A DNA stretch of 64,000 nucleotides from Ruminococcus sp. (GCF_024684275.1 NZ_JAIKXF010000087.1:1-64000); one strand, 5' to 3'. Positions 36,628 through 45,684 are shown, numbered from the stretch's first letter. A program made the numbers and translations. Notes: generated by a model from the sequence alone, not told the origin.

Positions 36628-37139
36628 CAGTTGTTTTCTCCGTTGACGATAAATGTGGCATCTCTTGAGATACCGAGCTTTTCAAGCACGGATTCTTCCT
36701 TTTCGCGCATGATGCGCTGGTCGAGCTGGCTTGTCTCGTGGTCATAGCCCAGCAGGTGGAGCATTGAATGAACAGTAAGGAAGCCCACCTCTCTCTCAAG
36801 TGAGTGGCCGAAATTCTGAGCCTGCTTTACGGCAGTTTCCAGTGAGATAACAACATCTCCCAGCTGAACAGCGCCTGTCTCGGGATTTATCTCAACAGTG
36901 CCGTCCTCGCTTGTGAGCGGAAACGAGAGAACGTCTGTAACAGCGTCCTTATTTCTGTATATCTTATTGAGATTCTTTATCTCGTTGTTGCTTACGAAGG
37001 AAACGCTCACCTCAGCGTCCTTTCCGAAATTCTCTGTAGTAAGTACTGCCTGACAGCATCTTCTGATAAGAAGTCTGATACCTACAGGCACCTTCACCTC
37101 TGTCTGATTGTTCTTAACATAAACCTTTAACTTAGCCAT
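36627..37139 (-). CDS. ybeY: endoribonuclease YbeY (16S rRNA maturation)
   Basis: 170-aa zinc enzyme for 16S 3'-end maturation and ribosome quality control. The metal motif HSMLHLLGYDH (HxxxHxxxxxH) is near residue 119. The longer frame to 37172 is rejected because GGGAG at proper spacing precedes the ATG at 37139. It overlaps the phoH stop by 8 nt. Confidence 0.95.
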   Translation of the reverse strand: MAKLKVYVKNNQTEVKVPVGIRLLIRRCCQAVLTTENFGKDAEVSVSFVSNNEIKNLNKIYRNKDAVTDVLSFPLTSEDGTVEINPETGAVQLGDVVISLETAVKQAQNFGHSLEREVGFLTVHSMLHLLGYDHETSQLDQRIMREKEESVLEKLGISRDATFIVNGENN

Positions 37140-38100
37140 GATAATTCTTTCTCCCTTCATTGTATTTTTCATAAGCCTTGATGATATCCTGTACTAATCT
37201 GTGGCGTACAACGTCTTTCTCGGTAAAGCGGTGTATTTCGATATCATCTATTCCCCTGAGCACCTTAATGGCTTCAACAAGTCCCGATTTTTTCGTATCA
37301 GGCAGGTCTATCTGTGTGATATCACCTGTGATGACCATTCTGCTCTCGTTTCCCAGTCGTGTGAGAAACATCTTGATCTGCTCGGAGGTAGTGTTCTGTG
37401 CCTCATCAAGGATAATGAAAGCCTCATCGAGAGTACGTCCGCGCATATAAGCCAGCGGAGCCACCTCGATTATCCCCTTTTCCATGTATCGGGCAAAGCT
37501 CTCTGCTCCGAACATATCGAAAAGCGCGTCGTAGAGCGGACGAAGATAAGGATCCACCTTATCCTGCAGGTCGCCGGGAAGGAAGCCCAGCTTCTCACCT
37601 GCTTCAACGGCAGGACGGGTAAGAATGATCTTTTTTATCTTGTGCTCGCGGAACGCCTTTACAGCCATAGCCACAGCAAGATAGGTCTTGCCAGTACCCG
37701 CAGGACCTATTCCCAGGACTATGGTATTGTTCTTTATAGCGTCGGTATAGCGTTTCTGACCGACGGTTCGCGGACGGAGTATCTTTCCCGAGGCTGTAGC
37801 GCATATGCCGTCGCCGCCGAGCTCCTGAAGCTCCTGCTCTACGCCGTCAGCCACCATAGAGGTGACATAGCGGACGGTCTGCTCATTGACCGAGCTGCCG
37901 CTGCCTGCTATCCTCATAAGAGCCCTCAGCGCCTTTTCGGCGCCCTCGGTATCGCCGTCGCCGATTATTTTAATGCCTCCGTCCCTGCTTACGACGGTAA
38001 CATTGAAATCCTTCTGGATACCGCTGATATTGCCGTCAAGCTGTCCGAATAAAGCGGAGAGCTGTTCGGGGCTGTCAGCGGGTACAAATTTTTCCGACAT
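37132..38100 (-). CDS. phoH: PhoH-like ATPase
   Basis: 322 aa. N-terminal nucleic-acid-binding region with a KH-like part, then a PhoH ATPase: Walker A GPAGTGKT near 138, RPAVEAGEKLGFLPGD, Walker B FIILDEAQN near 229. It is probably an RNA helicase or RNase-linked NTPase; it constantly neighbours ybeY in Firmicutes. It starts 5 nt after the CYTH gene. Confidence 0.94.
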   Translation of the reverse strand: MSEKFVPADSPEQLSALFGQLDGNISGIQKDFNVTVVSRDGGIKIIGDGDTEGAEKALRALMRIAGSGSSVNEQTVRYVTSMVADGVEQELQELGGDGICATASGKILRPRTVGQKRYTDAIKNNTIVLGIGPAGTGKTYLAVAMAVKAFREHKIKKIILTRPAVEAGEKLGFLPGDLQDKVDPYLRPLYDALFDMFGAESFARYMEKGIIEVAPLAYMRGRTLDEAFIILDEAQNTTSEQIKMFLTRLGNESRMVITGDITQIDLPDTKKSGLVEAIKVLRGIDDIEIHRFTEKDVVRHRLVQDIIKAYEKYNEGRKNYHG

Positions 38101-38105
38101 TGAAT

Positions 38106-38618
38106 CTATTCTCCAATCTGCTGTTTGGGAAATGCCCCTGCTGCTGCAAGAGCCGCATTGGAGTAACGCGGATCATCGGATACTTCCTTGATAACTCTGA
38201 CTCTGTCGGGGAAATCAATAGCCTGCTCGGGAGAGCTGAGCTCAAGCTCCATAATAGCCAGCTTATCCGAAAAGGGATACTTATCCATTTCAAAGAGCTG
38301 TCCCTTATAGTCAAAACAGTAACGCACCTTTTCCACAGAAGGGCAGTCAAAGCGGCGCTCTCTGAGAAGCTGCTGATACCTTTCGCTGGTTATCTCGGAT
38401 TCATTTTCCTCTCTTGTCACATGAGTAAGGAATATCTTTTCCGTGTAGGTATATCTGACACTGCCGTTTTCGTCAACAGACCTTACTCTCCGCTGAGAGC
38501 CGTTGCTGCCGCTTTTGAGATAGGTCTGGACTATAGCTATCCTTCGCTTTACATCCAGCAGTGAAACATCAGGGAATTCAACGAGGAATTTCCTCTCGAT
38601 CTCATAATTCTTTCCCAT
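38106..38618 (-). CDS. CYTH-domain protein (triphosphate tunnel enzyme)
   Basis: 170 aa. The N-terminal EIERKFLV signature is diagnostic; basic and acidic residues alternate along the following strands (RRVRSVDENGSVRYTYTEK in part; EMDKYPF). Family members hydrolyse inorganic or nucleoside triphosphates or, rarely, make cAMP. Start at 38618 after GGAG; an upstream ATG at 38636 precedes that RBS. It is first in the phoH-era-recO transcript, with a consensus promoter at 38669-38697. Confidence 0.87.
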   Translation of the reverse strand: MGKNYEIERKFLVEFPDVSLLDVKRRIAIVQTYLKSGSNGSQRRVRSVDENGSVRYTYTEKIFLTHVTREENESEITSERYQQLLRERRFDCPSVEKVRYCFDYKGQLFEMDKYPFSDKLAIMELELSSPEQAIDFPDRVRVIKEVSDDPRYSNAALAAAGAFPKQQIGE

Positions 38619-38668
38619 AAAAGCACTCCAAAACAATGAATTTTTCGCTGAGATCTTTCAACATTTTT

Positions 38669-38697
38669 ATTATACATCTTTTTTTGAATAATGTCAA
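38669..38697 (-). promoter_or_regulatory. promoter of the CYTH-phoH-ybeY-era-yqzL-recO operon
   Basis: Minus-strand -35 TTGACA (38697-38692), 17-bp spacer, -10 TATAAT (38674-38669): a full consensus match, 50 nt before the CYTH start. Confidence 0.85.
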
Positions 38698-38768
38698 CAA
38701 AATTCTCGGAGTATTCTGTCAATATTGCTTAGTTTTACGAATTTGTCACAATCCTGTCACACACAGCT

Positions 38769-39515
38769 TCAAATATTTCCCAGCATAACGCCAAAGGGAT
38801 CAAAGCCGCTGCTCTCAGCCTCAGGCAGCACAGCCTCTGCCACAGCGCTGCTATTGCCGTCACTAAGCGGAATACCGACTGTCAGCACATCGTCCGAAAG
38901 CTCTGCAAATGCGCCTATATGCTCTGCGAAACCCATGCACACTTCACCGTAATGCGAATCAAAAATATCAGTCTGCCCCGCATGAGCTTCGTCCACAAAT
39001 GTCCCCAAAGCCCTGACAGAAATGTTTAAAGTTTTCAACTTTTCTTCGCAGGACACCTCAAAGGCGTTTTTTCCGTCCTCTCCGCCCGAGGTAAGTCTCC
39101 TGACAAAGCTCAGCAGCAGAAACCGCAGAGTCTCTCTGTCAGTCCTGATATATGAAGGGCATACCTCTCCGACCTTAACGGTACATCTGCCTTTTGAAGC
39201 CGCCTCGCAGCCTGACGCAAAGTCCCTGAGAAAGATGTCAGCCCGGATCGTACACATATCCTCATCGGTGAGTCTTTCCGCCGTCAGAGCCCTGCCAAGC
39301 TGAGCAGTGCGCATAAGGTCACGGCACGACGCCATTATGCCGTCGATGAGCCTTTTATCCTGCTTTGAGCGCTTTTTGTCTGCCGATTCGCGCAGGCTCT
39401 CACAGGAAGCCGCTATCCCGGATACAGAGCGCCTTATCACATTTTCTGTGCTGTTTATTAGCTCAGAAGCAAAGGAACTCATAAAAAACTCTGCAAGATC
39501 ATTTTTATCGTCCAT
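38769..39515 (-). CDS. protein of unknown function, histidine-kinase-like without catalytic motifs
   Basis: 248 aa, no signal peptide. The first half is helical and reads like a kinase dimerisation region (NSTENVIRRSVSGIAASCESL in part; DGIMASCRDLMRTAQLGR). The second half has the strand-helix rhythm of an HATPase fold (TDRETLRFLLLSFVRRLT where kinases have the N-box helix), but the Asn and the Gly-rich ATP-lid motifs are absent. This is a weak, by-eye comparison. The ATG at 39515 has GGAGA; the upstream ATG at 39551 does not. It stands alone between phoH and gap, facing away from gap. Confidence 0.6.
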   Translation of the reverse strand: MDDKNDLAEFFMSSFASELINSTENVIRRSVSGIAASCESLRESADKKRSKQDKRLIDGIMASCRDLMRTAQLGRALTAERLTDEDMCTIRADIFLRDFASGCEAASKGRCTVKVGEVCPSYIRTDRETLRFLLLSFVRRLTSGGEDGKNAFEVSCEEKLKTLNISVRALGTFVDEAHAGQTDIFDSHYGEVCMGFAEHIGAFAELSDDVLTVGIPLSDGNSSAVAEAVLPEAESSGFDPFGVMLGNI

Positions 39516-39528
39516 AATATCTCCAGTC

Positions 39529-39548
39529 TCTCTGCAAATATGCAGAGA
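39529..39548 (-). promoter_or_regulatory. short hairpin upstream of the 38769 gene
   Basis: TCTCTGCA (39529-39536) and TGCAGAGA (39541-39548), 8-bp stem with a 4-nt loop, within about 35 nt of the start codon at 39515. Role unknown. Confidence 0.35.
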
Positions 39549-39710
39549 CATAATATATGTATATATTATACACCATTTGAGTAAAAAAAGAAATAGTTAC
39601 ACAGAGGATTTTACACAGTAAAATGCTGACAAAATTTTTCGTTTCAACAGTGCCCGTTTTATACAATCTGTGATTTTATAGAAAATTCTGTTATTTTTTT
39701 ATCGAACCAC

Positions 39711-39739
39711 TTGAAAAAATTTGCAAGTTGGAGTATAAT
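39711..39739 (+). promoter_or_regulatory. gap promoter
   Basis: -35 TTGAAA (39711-39716), 17-bp spacer, -10 TATAAT (39734-39739), about 25 nt before the AGGAGG site. Confidence 0.8.
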
Positions 39740-39771
39740 TAATTCATACAAATTTTTAGGAGGTATATCCA

Positions 39772-40809
39772 ATGTCAGTTAAAGTTGCTATTAACGGTTT
39801 CGGCCGTATCGGTCGTCTTGCATTCAGACAGATGTTTGATGCTCCAGGTTATGAGGTAGTTGCTATCAACGACCTTACAAAGCCTTCAATGCTCGCTCAG
39901 CTTCTCAAGTATGATACAGCTCAGGGCGGTTACTGCGGAAAGATCGGTGAGAATCTTCACACTGTTTCTGCAGACGATGAGAAGGGCACAATCACTGTAG
40001 ACGGCAAGACACTTACAATCTACGCTAAGGCTAACGCTGCAGAGCTCCCTTGGGGCGAGATCGGCGTTGACGTTGTTCTCGAGTGCACAGGTTTCTACTG
40101 CTCAAAGGACAAGTCACAGGCTCATATCGATGCAGGTGCTAAGAAGGTTGTTATCTCTGCTCCTGCAGGCAACGATCTTCCTACAATCGTTTACAGCGTA
40201 AACGAGAAGACTCTCACAAAGGATGACAAGATCATCTCTGCTGCTTCATGCACAACAAACTGCCTCGCTCCTATGGCTAAGGCACTCAACGATTATGCTC
40301 CTATCCAGAGCGGTATCATGAGCACAATCCACGCTTACACAGGCGATCAGATGATCCTTGACGGTCCTCACAGAAAGGGCGACTTCAGAAGAGCAAGAGC
40401 TGGTGCTGCTAACATCGTTCCTAACAGCACAGGTGCTGCTAAGGCTATCGGCCTTGTTATCCCTGAGCTCAACGGCAAGCTCATCGGCAGCGCTCAGAGA
40501 GTTCCTGTTCCTACAGGTTCTACAACAATCCTCACAGCTGTTGTTAAGGGCAGCAACGTAACTAAGGAAGGCATCAACGCTGCTATGAAGGCTGCTGCTT
40601 CCGAGTCATTCGGTTACAACGAGGATCAGATCGTTTCTTCTGACGTTATCGGTATGAGATTCGGTTCACTCTTCGATGCTACACAGACAATGGTAGCTGA
40701 GATCGGTGACGGCCTCTACGAGGTACAGGTTGTTTCATGGTACGACAACGAGAATTCTTACACATCACAGATGGTAAGAACTATCAAGTACTTTGCAGAG
40801 CTCGGCTAA
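39772..40809 (+). CDS. gap: glyceraldehyde-3-phosphate dehydrogenase, type I
   Basis: 345-aa glycolytic enzyme that oxidises GAP to 1,3-bisphosphoglycerate with NAD. N-terminal Rossmann motif [11 protein letters not shown], catalytic Cys in [12 protein letters not shown] near residue 162, His in [13 protein letters not shown], and the C-terminal [16 protein letters not shown] are intact. RBS AGGAGG. Very strongly biased codons, as in the S1 part of the 12.1 kb gene, point to high expression. Own promoter and terminator. Confidence 0.98.
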   Translation: MSVKVAINGFGRIGRLAFRQMFDAPGYEVVAINDLTKPSMLAQLLKYDTAQGGYCGKIGENLHTVSADDEKGTITVDGKTLTIYAKANAAELPWGEIGVDVVLECTGFYCSKDKSQAHIDAGAKKVVISAPAGNDLPTIVYSVNEKTLTKDDKIISAASCTTNCLAPMAKALNDYAPIQSGIMSTIHAYTGDQMILDGPHRKGDFRRARAGAANIVPNSTGAAKAIGLVIPELNGKLIGSAQRVPVPTGSTTILTAVVKGSNVTKEGINAAMKAAASESFGYNEDQIVSSDVIGMRFGSLFDATQTMVAEIGDGLYEVQVVSWYDNENSYTSQMVRTIKYFAELG

Positions 40810-40832
40810 TAGCTGATATATATGCAACATTC

Positions 40833-40860
40833 AAGGGCACTCTTTATGAGTGCCCTTTTT
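40833..40860 (+). terminator. gap terminator
   Basis: A perfect 10-bp stem (40833-40842 with 40848-40857), 5-nt loop and a following T-run. Confidence 0.93.
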
Positions 40861-40964
40861 ATTTATAATGCATTGAGAGCATGGCGCTGTTTATTATCCC
40901 TCGCGGCTAAAACTACCCACACAAATAAATCCATGCGCGGAGTCAGGGTGCAGCGGCTCGCTGC

Positions 40965-40993
40965 TTGCAATACTGCGCAGGTTGTGGTATAAT
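40965..40993 (+). promoter_or_regulatory. promoter of the PLC-like gene
   Basis: -35 TTGCAA (40965-40970), 17-bp spacer, -10 TATAAT (40988-40993), about 55 nt ahead of the start at 41050. Confidence 0.7.
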
Positions 40994-41049
40994 TAAAGAC
41001 AATGAACAGACAAAACGTTTACATTCCTGACCGACACAAGGAGTCTGAT

Positions 41050-42084
41050 ATGTACAATAAATGGAAAAAAGCCGCTGCGGAGCTGAGACGCCTTGCAGAC
41101 AGCTATACGGCAGAAAAGCTCCTGCCGCCCACCGAAATACATCAGGAAATACTAATACGCGCACTGAAACTGCTGGGTGAGGTCTCCCATGAAGCCGAAG
41201 CCCTCATACGCCAGTATCTCGGCATTATGCTGCCATACACCATAATCGCAGACCAGAAGGGTGACCGCGAAAACGGCGCAGGCAGGCATTATTACTGCGG
41301 CTGTGACACAAACGGAACTATAAAAAAGCCCGTCCGCGGCTACCTCAGAAACGGCAAGGACCTCTTCGCAAAAAGTGCCCGTACTATGTTCGAGGAGGAC
41401 TACACAATGGCGCTGACTATGTACTGCGGCGGCTTTGTCAAGCAGGGTGCAGTTTACCTTGCCCGTGCTGTGCATATGCTTTCGGATATGTGCTGTCTGC
41501 CCCACGCCGCAAAGATGACCTATTTTTCAAGCAAGCGCATTATCCATATAAATTACGAGGAGCTTGCCCGTGCTATGTATCCCGAGTTCGTACCCGAACA
41601 GCACATCGGTTATGAACAGCTCCGCCGATTCGCCATGAGAAGCAGCTTTACAGCTGCACTGAACAGGAACGCCGCTGCAATTTGCAGAGAGATACCGGAG
41701 CTATTCACCTCTCCCGAGGCAGAGATAAAAAAACGGCTTTACGATACCGAGTCCGCAGTTGCCGCACTGCTGTACCGCTTTTACCGTGACACAAGGGTTG
41801 ACGCCATTCACGGTCACTATATCGCAGACGGTATGACCTGCCGTCCCTTCGGCGACTTCCCTCCCCTTGAGGTCAGGGTAACCGAAAGAGGTATCACCTT
41901 TGAGCATGAAGGAACTCCGGTAAACACCCGTCTCGGCAGCATTTTCAGAGCCGCCCACCGCTTTGAGGGACGTTTCAGTCTTACTTCTGTGAACTGCACC
42001 GACGGACTCGTACTGTCACACAAAAGCCGAGAGCTCGTAAGCTTTGACCCCCGTGATATGGAGCAGTTGTTTACTATATTATAA
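41050..42084 (+). CDS. phospholipase C / P1-nuclease-like protein (tentative)
   Basis: 344 aa with no signal peptide. The segment LARAVHMLSDMCCLPHAAKMTYF has the H...D......HAA spacing of zinc-dependent phospholipase C and S1/P1 nucleases, and other His/Asp residues (HYYCGCD, HEAEAL) could complete a metal site. The rest is not recognised. Unlike secreted PLCs it would be cytoplasmic. The ATG at 41050 follows AAGGAG; an earlier ATG at 41002 is without RBS and lies close to the transcription start. Monocistronic. Confidence 0.5.
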   Translation: MYNKWKKAAAELRRLADSYTAEKLLPPTEIHQEILIRALKLLGEVSHEAEALIRQYLGIMLPYTIIADQKGDRENGAGRHYYCGCDTNGTIKKPVRGYLRNGKDLFAKSARTMFEEDYTMALTMYCGGFVKQGAVYLARAVHMLSDMCCLPHAAKMTYFSSKRIIHINYEELARAMYPEFVPEQHIGYEQLRRFAMRSSFTAALNRNAAAICREIPELFTSPEAEIKKRLYDTESAVAALLYRFYRDTRVDAIHGHYIADGMTCRPFGDFPPLEVRVTERGITFEHEGTPVNTRLGSIFRAAHRFEGRFSLTSVNCTDGLVLSHKSRELVSFDPRDMEQLFTIL

Positions 42085-42098
42085 AATTATAAACAAAT

Positions 42099-42139
42099 AA
42101 AAAAGCAGCCTGTGATCACCTTTCACTCGGCTGCTTTTT
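42099..42139. terminator. shared convergent terminator
   Basis: AAAAAAGCAGCC (42099-42110) and GGCTGCTTTTT (42129-42139) form an 11-bp stem with A and T runs on both sides. It serves the plus-strand gene ending at 42084 and the minus-strand gene ending at 42156. Confidence 0.88.
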
Positions 42140-42155
42140 GCATTTATTTCCTGAT

Positions 42156-42671
42156 TCAGAGCTCGTCCATACTGTCTGTGGAGTTCTTCTGCCTTTCCTC
42201 CGTTTTTGCAGCATAGGTATCCCCGATATTTCTCTGTGCTTTTTCCATGTCGTATTCCCTGAGCTTTGGTTCAAACTGCGGAAAGCCTTCCTGCTGTTCA
42301 AGCCATTTGTACTTTTTTATATTCAGGAAGTTTCTGGCTGCAAACCAGCCGAATACGGCAAGTTCTGCAACTCCTAAGACAGAAAAGCCATCATAGAAGA
42401 ACATGACTGCTATTGTTGCCAGAAGGAGCACTCCTGCCGCTATGGCAAGGGCTGAATCCTTCCTGTATGCGCTGAAAAATCCTGTTACCGCGGCAGCCGC
42501 TCCCAGAACAGAAGACAGCAATATCATCTTATTCTGAGTTATAAAAAAAGCAACAAGCATCCATACAGCCATTGCTAAACATCCTGCAAATATAATAAGT
42601 ATCATGGTGCCTTCTTTTTTCAGCTTTTTCATTGCTGTTCTGTTTTGTTTGTATTCTTCCTCATACTCCAT
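42156..42671 (-). CDS. uncharacterised membrane protein
   Basis: 171 aa. A charged N-terminus, four hydrophobic segments (about residues 25-115) and a charged cytoplasmic tail. No family recognised. Start at 42671 (MEYEEEY) is 8 nt after GGAGG; the ATG at 42677 is too near to it. Confidence 0.65.
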   Translation of the reverse strand: MEYEEEYKQNRTAMKKLKKEGTMILIIFAGCLAMAVWMLVAFFITQNKMILLSSVLGAAAAVTGFFSAYRKDSALAIAAGVLLLATIAVMFFYDGFSVLGVAELAVFGWFAARNFLNIKKYKWLEQQEGFPQFEPKLREYDMEKAQRNIGDTYAAKTEERQKNSTDSMDEL

Positions 42672-42740
42672 GTTCATCGCCTCCGAAAAATGACTTTTCA
42701 GAAAGATTTTATCATTTTTCCTCAAAAATGTCAATACATA

Positions 42741-42782
42741 TAAGCTCAGCTCTGAGTTCTAAGCGCTAAGTTCTTAGTTCTA
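42741..42782. repeat. heptad repeat tract, TTAGTTC type
   Basis: About six degenerate 7-mers (for example TCTAAGC, GCTAAGT, TCTTAGT) upstream of the lysozyme promoter. Related to tracts at 20843, 45603 and 55519. Confidence 0.5.
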
Positions 42783-42804
42783 TTCCGGAATTTCACGAAA
42801 ACTA

Positions 42805-42833
42805 TTGACTATTTTGCAATTTTAGTTTATTAT
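42805..42833 (+). promoter_or_regulatory. promoter of the lysozyme-manA-glcK run
   Basis: -35 TTGACT (42805-42810), 17-bp spacer, -10 TATTAT (42828-42833); an overlapping TATAAT gives a 20-bp spacer and is less likely. Confidence 0.6.
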
Positions 42834-42905
42834 AATAGAGTATGACTTTTTGCTCCGCTCCTTCTGTAGGAGCCTCAGTGAGCTTCGGAAGGTGTTGCCC
42901 GTAAT

Positions 42906-43679
42906 ATGAAGACCTTAAAACGTAATATCCTGTGTACCCTGCTGGGCTCGGTCTTTATGACAGCCGCAGCCGCAGGCGCTATGCTCTTCTCGACCGCAAA
43001 GGTTAACAGAGCTAAATATCCCGTTTTCGGCGTTGACGTATCAAACTATCAGGGCGACATCAACTGGCAGGAGCTGGAAGCGCAGGACGTTTCATTTGCC
43101 TTTATCAAGGCTACCGAGGGAAGCGGTCATACCGACGAATCCGTAAGGCGCAACCTTGACCGTGCCGCCGGTACAGGCATCAGTGTCTCTGCATACCACT
43201 TCTTCAGCTTCGACAGCGCAGGCGAAACTCAGGCTGACAACTACATCGCCTCTGTGGGCAGGGACGAGATAGATATGCCCCCTGTGGTGGACATTGAATA
43301 CTACGGCGACAAGCGAAAAAACAAACCCTCTCAGGAGGAAACGGAAAGCATACTAAAGCCCCTTCTCAGCCGGCTTGAAGCCTATTACGGCGTAAAGCCG
43401 ATCATATACACTACTCTCCCCGTTTACCTCAGGTACGTGAGGAGCAGCTTCTCGGATTATCCCCTGTGGATAAGAAGCGTCGGCTTTGAGCCCGACCTTA
43501 TGGACTGGAAGTTCTGGCAGTACAGTGACAAGGGTACCCTCACAGGCTATGACGGCGACGAGGAGCACATCGACCTCAACGTATATAACGGCTCTGAGGA
43601 GGATTTCGTGAGAGAATTTGCAAAAATCACAAAAAAAGCGGATAATTCCGCAATTCCGACAAGAAAGGCAGCAACGTGA
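42906..43679 (+). CDS. GH25 family lysozyme-type hydrolase
   Basis: 257 aa, exported or anchored by an N-terminal hydrophobic segment (about 8-28). GH25 motifs FGVDVSNYQGDI (first catalytic Asp), ATEGSGHTD, VVDIEYYG (catalytic Asp/Glu pair) and WQYSDKGTLTGYDG are present. It would cleave peptidoglycan between MurNAc and GlcNAc. Being followed by manA in overlap, it may be a cell-wall remodelling gene rather than a phage endolysin. No clear RBS; GGAAGG is 13 nt from the ATG. Confidence 0.92.
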   Translation: MKTLKRNILCTLLGSVFMTAAAAGAMLFSTAKVNRAKYPVFGVDVSNYQGDINWQELEAQDVSFAFIKATEGSGHTDESVRRNLDRAAGTGISVSAYHFFSFDSAGETQADNYIASVGRDEIDMPPVVDIEYYGDKRKNKPSQEETESILKPLLSRLEAYYGVKPIIYTTLPVYLRYVRSSFSDYPLWIRSVGFEPDLMDWKFWQYSDKGTLTGYDGDEEHIDLNVYNGSEEDFVREFAKITKKADNSAIPTRKAAT

Positions 43680-44635
43680 GACCATTTTTTCTGAAAGCAC
43701 CTATCAAGGATTATATATGGGGCGGTACAAAGCTCCGCACCGTCTTCGGCAAAGAAAGCGATACCGAAAGGCTTGCCGAGAGCTGGGAGCTCAGCTGTCA
43801 CCCCGACGGTGAATGCAGCATAATCGGCGGAGACTTCGACGGCACGAAGCTCAGCGACTTCGTAAAGGAGCACCCCGAGGCTGTGAGCAGCAGCTTTAAA
43901 AGCGGCGACAGCTTCCCTGTGCTTGTAAAGCTCATCGACGCTGAGAACGACCTGTCCGTACAGGTACACCCCGACAACGACTACGCAAGAAAATACGAAA
44001 ACGACAGCGGCAAGACCGAGATGTGGTATGTCATCTCTGCGGATACAGGCTCAGAGCTGGTGTACGGCTTCAAGGAGGAGCTCACTAAAGATGAGTTCCG
44101 AAAGGCTATCGAGGATAATACCCTCATGGACAAGGTCTGCCGAGTCCCCGTCCGTCAGGGCGACGTTTTCTTCATAAAACCAGGAACTCTCCACGCTATC
44201 GGCAAGGGTATCCTTATCGCCGAGATACAGCAGAGCTCCAATGTGACCTATCGCGTATACGATTACGGCAGGCTCGGCACTGACGGCAAGCCCCGTCAGC
44301 TGCATATCGAAAAGGCTCTTGAGGTCACAAACACCTCTCCTGCCGAGCCGAAAAGCCCTGTTTACGGCATGGAGCTTGACGGCGTTGTCACTCAGCTCCT
44401 CGCAGACTGCGAGTACTTCAATGTGAACCGCCACAGGATAATCAAGGAGCTGGAGCTTTTCGCAGACAAAAGCTCATTCGCACACGTCCTTGTCATAGGC
44501 GGAAGCGGCGGCGAGCTTATCGCCGATAACTGTACATTACCACTTACTATGGGCTCAAGCGTTTTCGTTCCCGCAGGAACAGGCGCATTTGCTATAAAAG
44601 GAAACTGTGATATAATAGTCACAACTATCCAATAA
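43676..44635 (+). CDS. manA: mannose-6-phosphate isomerase, class I
   Basis: 319-aa zinc enzyme that converts mannose-6-P and fructose-6-P. The cupin metal site is visible in VQVHPDNDYA and GKTEMWYV, and the later QQSSNVTYRVYDYGR is typical of the short Bacillus type. The start is GTG, overlapping the lysozyme stop (GTGA). It would handle mannose from mannan, which fits the GH26 mannanase at 55.9 kb. Confidence 0.94.
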   Translation: MRPFFLKAPIKDYIWGGTKLRTVFGKESDTERLAESWELSCHPDGECSIIGGDFDGTKLSDFVKEHPEAVSSSFKSGDSFPVLVKLIDAENDLSVQVHPDNDYARKYENDSGKTEMWYVISADTGSELVYGFKEELTKDEFRKAIEDNTLMDKVCRVPVRQGDVFFIKPGTLHAIGKGILIAEIQQSSNVTYRVYDYGRLGTDGKPRQLHIEKALEVTNTSPAEPKSPVYGMELDGVVTQLLADCEYFNVNRHRIIKELELFADKSSFAHVLVIGGSGGELIADNCTLPLTMGSSVFVPAGTGAFAIKGNCDIIVTTIQ

Positions 44636-44648
44636 GGAGGATATAAAC

Positions 44649-45602
44649 ATGAAATATTACGTAGGTATCGACCTCGGCGGCACAAACATCGTTGCAGGTG
44701 TTGTTGACGAGAAATACAACATCATCGCTAAGGCAAGCACAAAGACAAACTGCCCTCGTCCTGCAAAAGAGATCGCAGACGATATGGCAAAAATGGCTCT
44801 TGAAGCTGTAAAGAATGCTGACCTCACTATTGACCAGATAGAGTGGATAGGCGTTGGTACTCCCGGTATTGCAAACAGCGAGACAGGTATCATCGAGTAC
44901 TCAAACAATCTGGGCTTCAAGGATACTCCTATGGTGAAATACATACAGGAAACTATCGACAAGCCTGTATTCATAGAGAATGACGCTAACGCAGCAGCTT
45001 ACGGCGAATTCGTGGCAGGTGCTGCAAAGGGCGCAAGGAACGCAGTATGCATTACTCTCGGCACAGGTGTCGGCGGCGGTATCATCGTTGACGGCAAGAT
45101 ATACTCAGGCTCTAACTTTGCAGGCGCTGAGATAGGTCATACAGTTATCGAGGTGGACGGCGCACAGTGCTCATGCGGCAGAAAGGGCTGCTTCGAGGCT
45201 TATTCCTCAGCTACAGGTCTTATCCGCATGACTAAGGAGGCTATTGCAGAGCACCCTGACTGTATCATGGCTAAGTCCGAAAAGGAAAAGGGCAAGGTAA
45301 CTGCACGTACCTCATTTGACTGCATGAGAGCAGGCGACAAGTACGCAAAGGCTGTTGTTGACAAGTACATCAAGTACCTTGCAGCAGGTATCACAAACAC
45401 TATCAATATCTTCCAGCCCGATATACTCTGTATCGGCGGCGGCGTGTGCAACGAGGGCGATCCTCTCCTCCTGCCTATGAAGGAGCTTGTTGCAAAGGAG
45501 GTTTACACACGCAACTCACCTAAGAACACCGAGATCGTTATCGCAAAGCTTGGCAACGACGCAGGTATCATCGGTGCAGCATTCCTCGGCAAGGCAAAGT
45601 AA
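44649..45602 (+). CDS. glcK: ROK-family glucokinase
   Basis: 317 aa. ATP site DLGGTNIVAGVV, the GTGVGGGI loop and the ROK zinc motif CSCGRKGCFEAYSS are intact. It phosphorylates glucose; some ROK kinases also accept mannose, which would feed ManA directly. RBS AAGGAGG, 13 nt after manA. Confidence 0.94.
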   Translation: MKYYVGIDLGGTNIVAGVVDEKYNIIAKASTKTNCPRPAKEIADDMAKMALEAVKNADLTIDQIEWIGVGTPGIANSETGIIEYSNNLGFKDTPMVKYIQETIDKPVFIENDANAAAYGEFVAGAAKGARNAVCITLGTGVGGGIIVDGKIYSGSNFAGAEIGHTVIEVDGAQCSCGRKGCFEAYSSATGLIRMTKEAIAEHPDCIMAKSEKEKGKVTARTSFDCMRAGDKYAKAVVDKYIKYLAAGITNTINIFQPDILCIGGGVCNEGDPLLLPMKELVAKEVYTRNSPKNTEIVIAKLGNDAGIIGAAFLGKAK

Positions 45603-45632
45603 GAACTTAGATCTTAGAACTTCGATCTAAGC
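45603..45632. repeat. short heptad repeat tract
   Basis: GAACTTA, GATCTTA, GAACTTC, GATCTAA: four 7-mers directly after the glcK stop, before the terminators. They can also pair with one another as a weak hairpin. Confidence 0.5.
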
Positions 45633-45661
45633 AGAGAATGACGCCTCGGCATTCCTTGTAT

Positions 45662-45684
45662 GGGCGGATATTATCCGCCCTTTT
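45662..45684 (+). terminator. glcK terminator
   Basis: An 8-bp GC-rich stem (45662-45669 with 45673-45680), 3-nt loop, then TTTT. Confidence 0.85.

Noticed and set aside
41002..41049. Upstream ATG for the PLC-like protein
   Set aside because: It lies a few bases after the predicted transcription start without an RBS; the ATG at 41050 has AAGGAG.
42906..43679. Prophage endolysin
   Set aside because: No holin, integrase or structural phage gene is nearby; the gene is linked to sugar metabolism genes.
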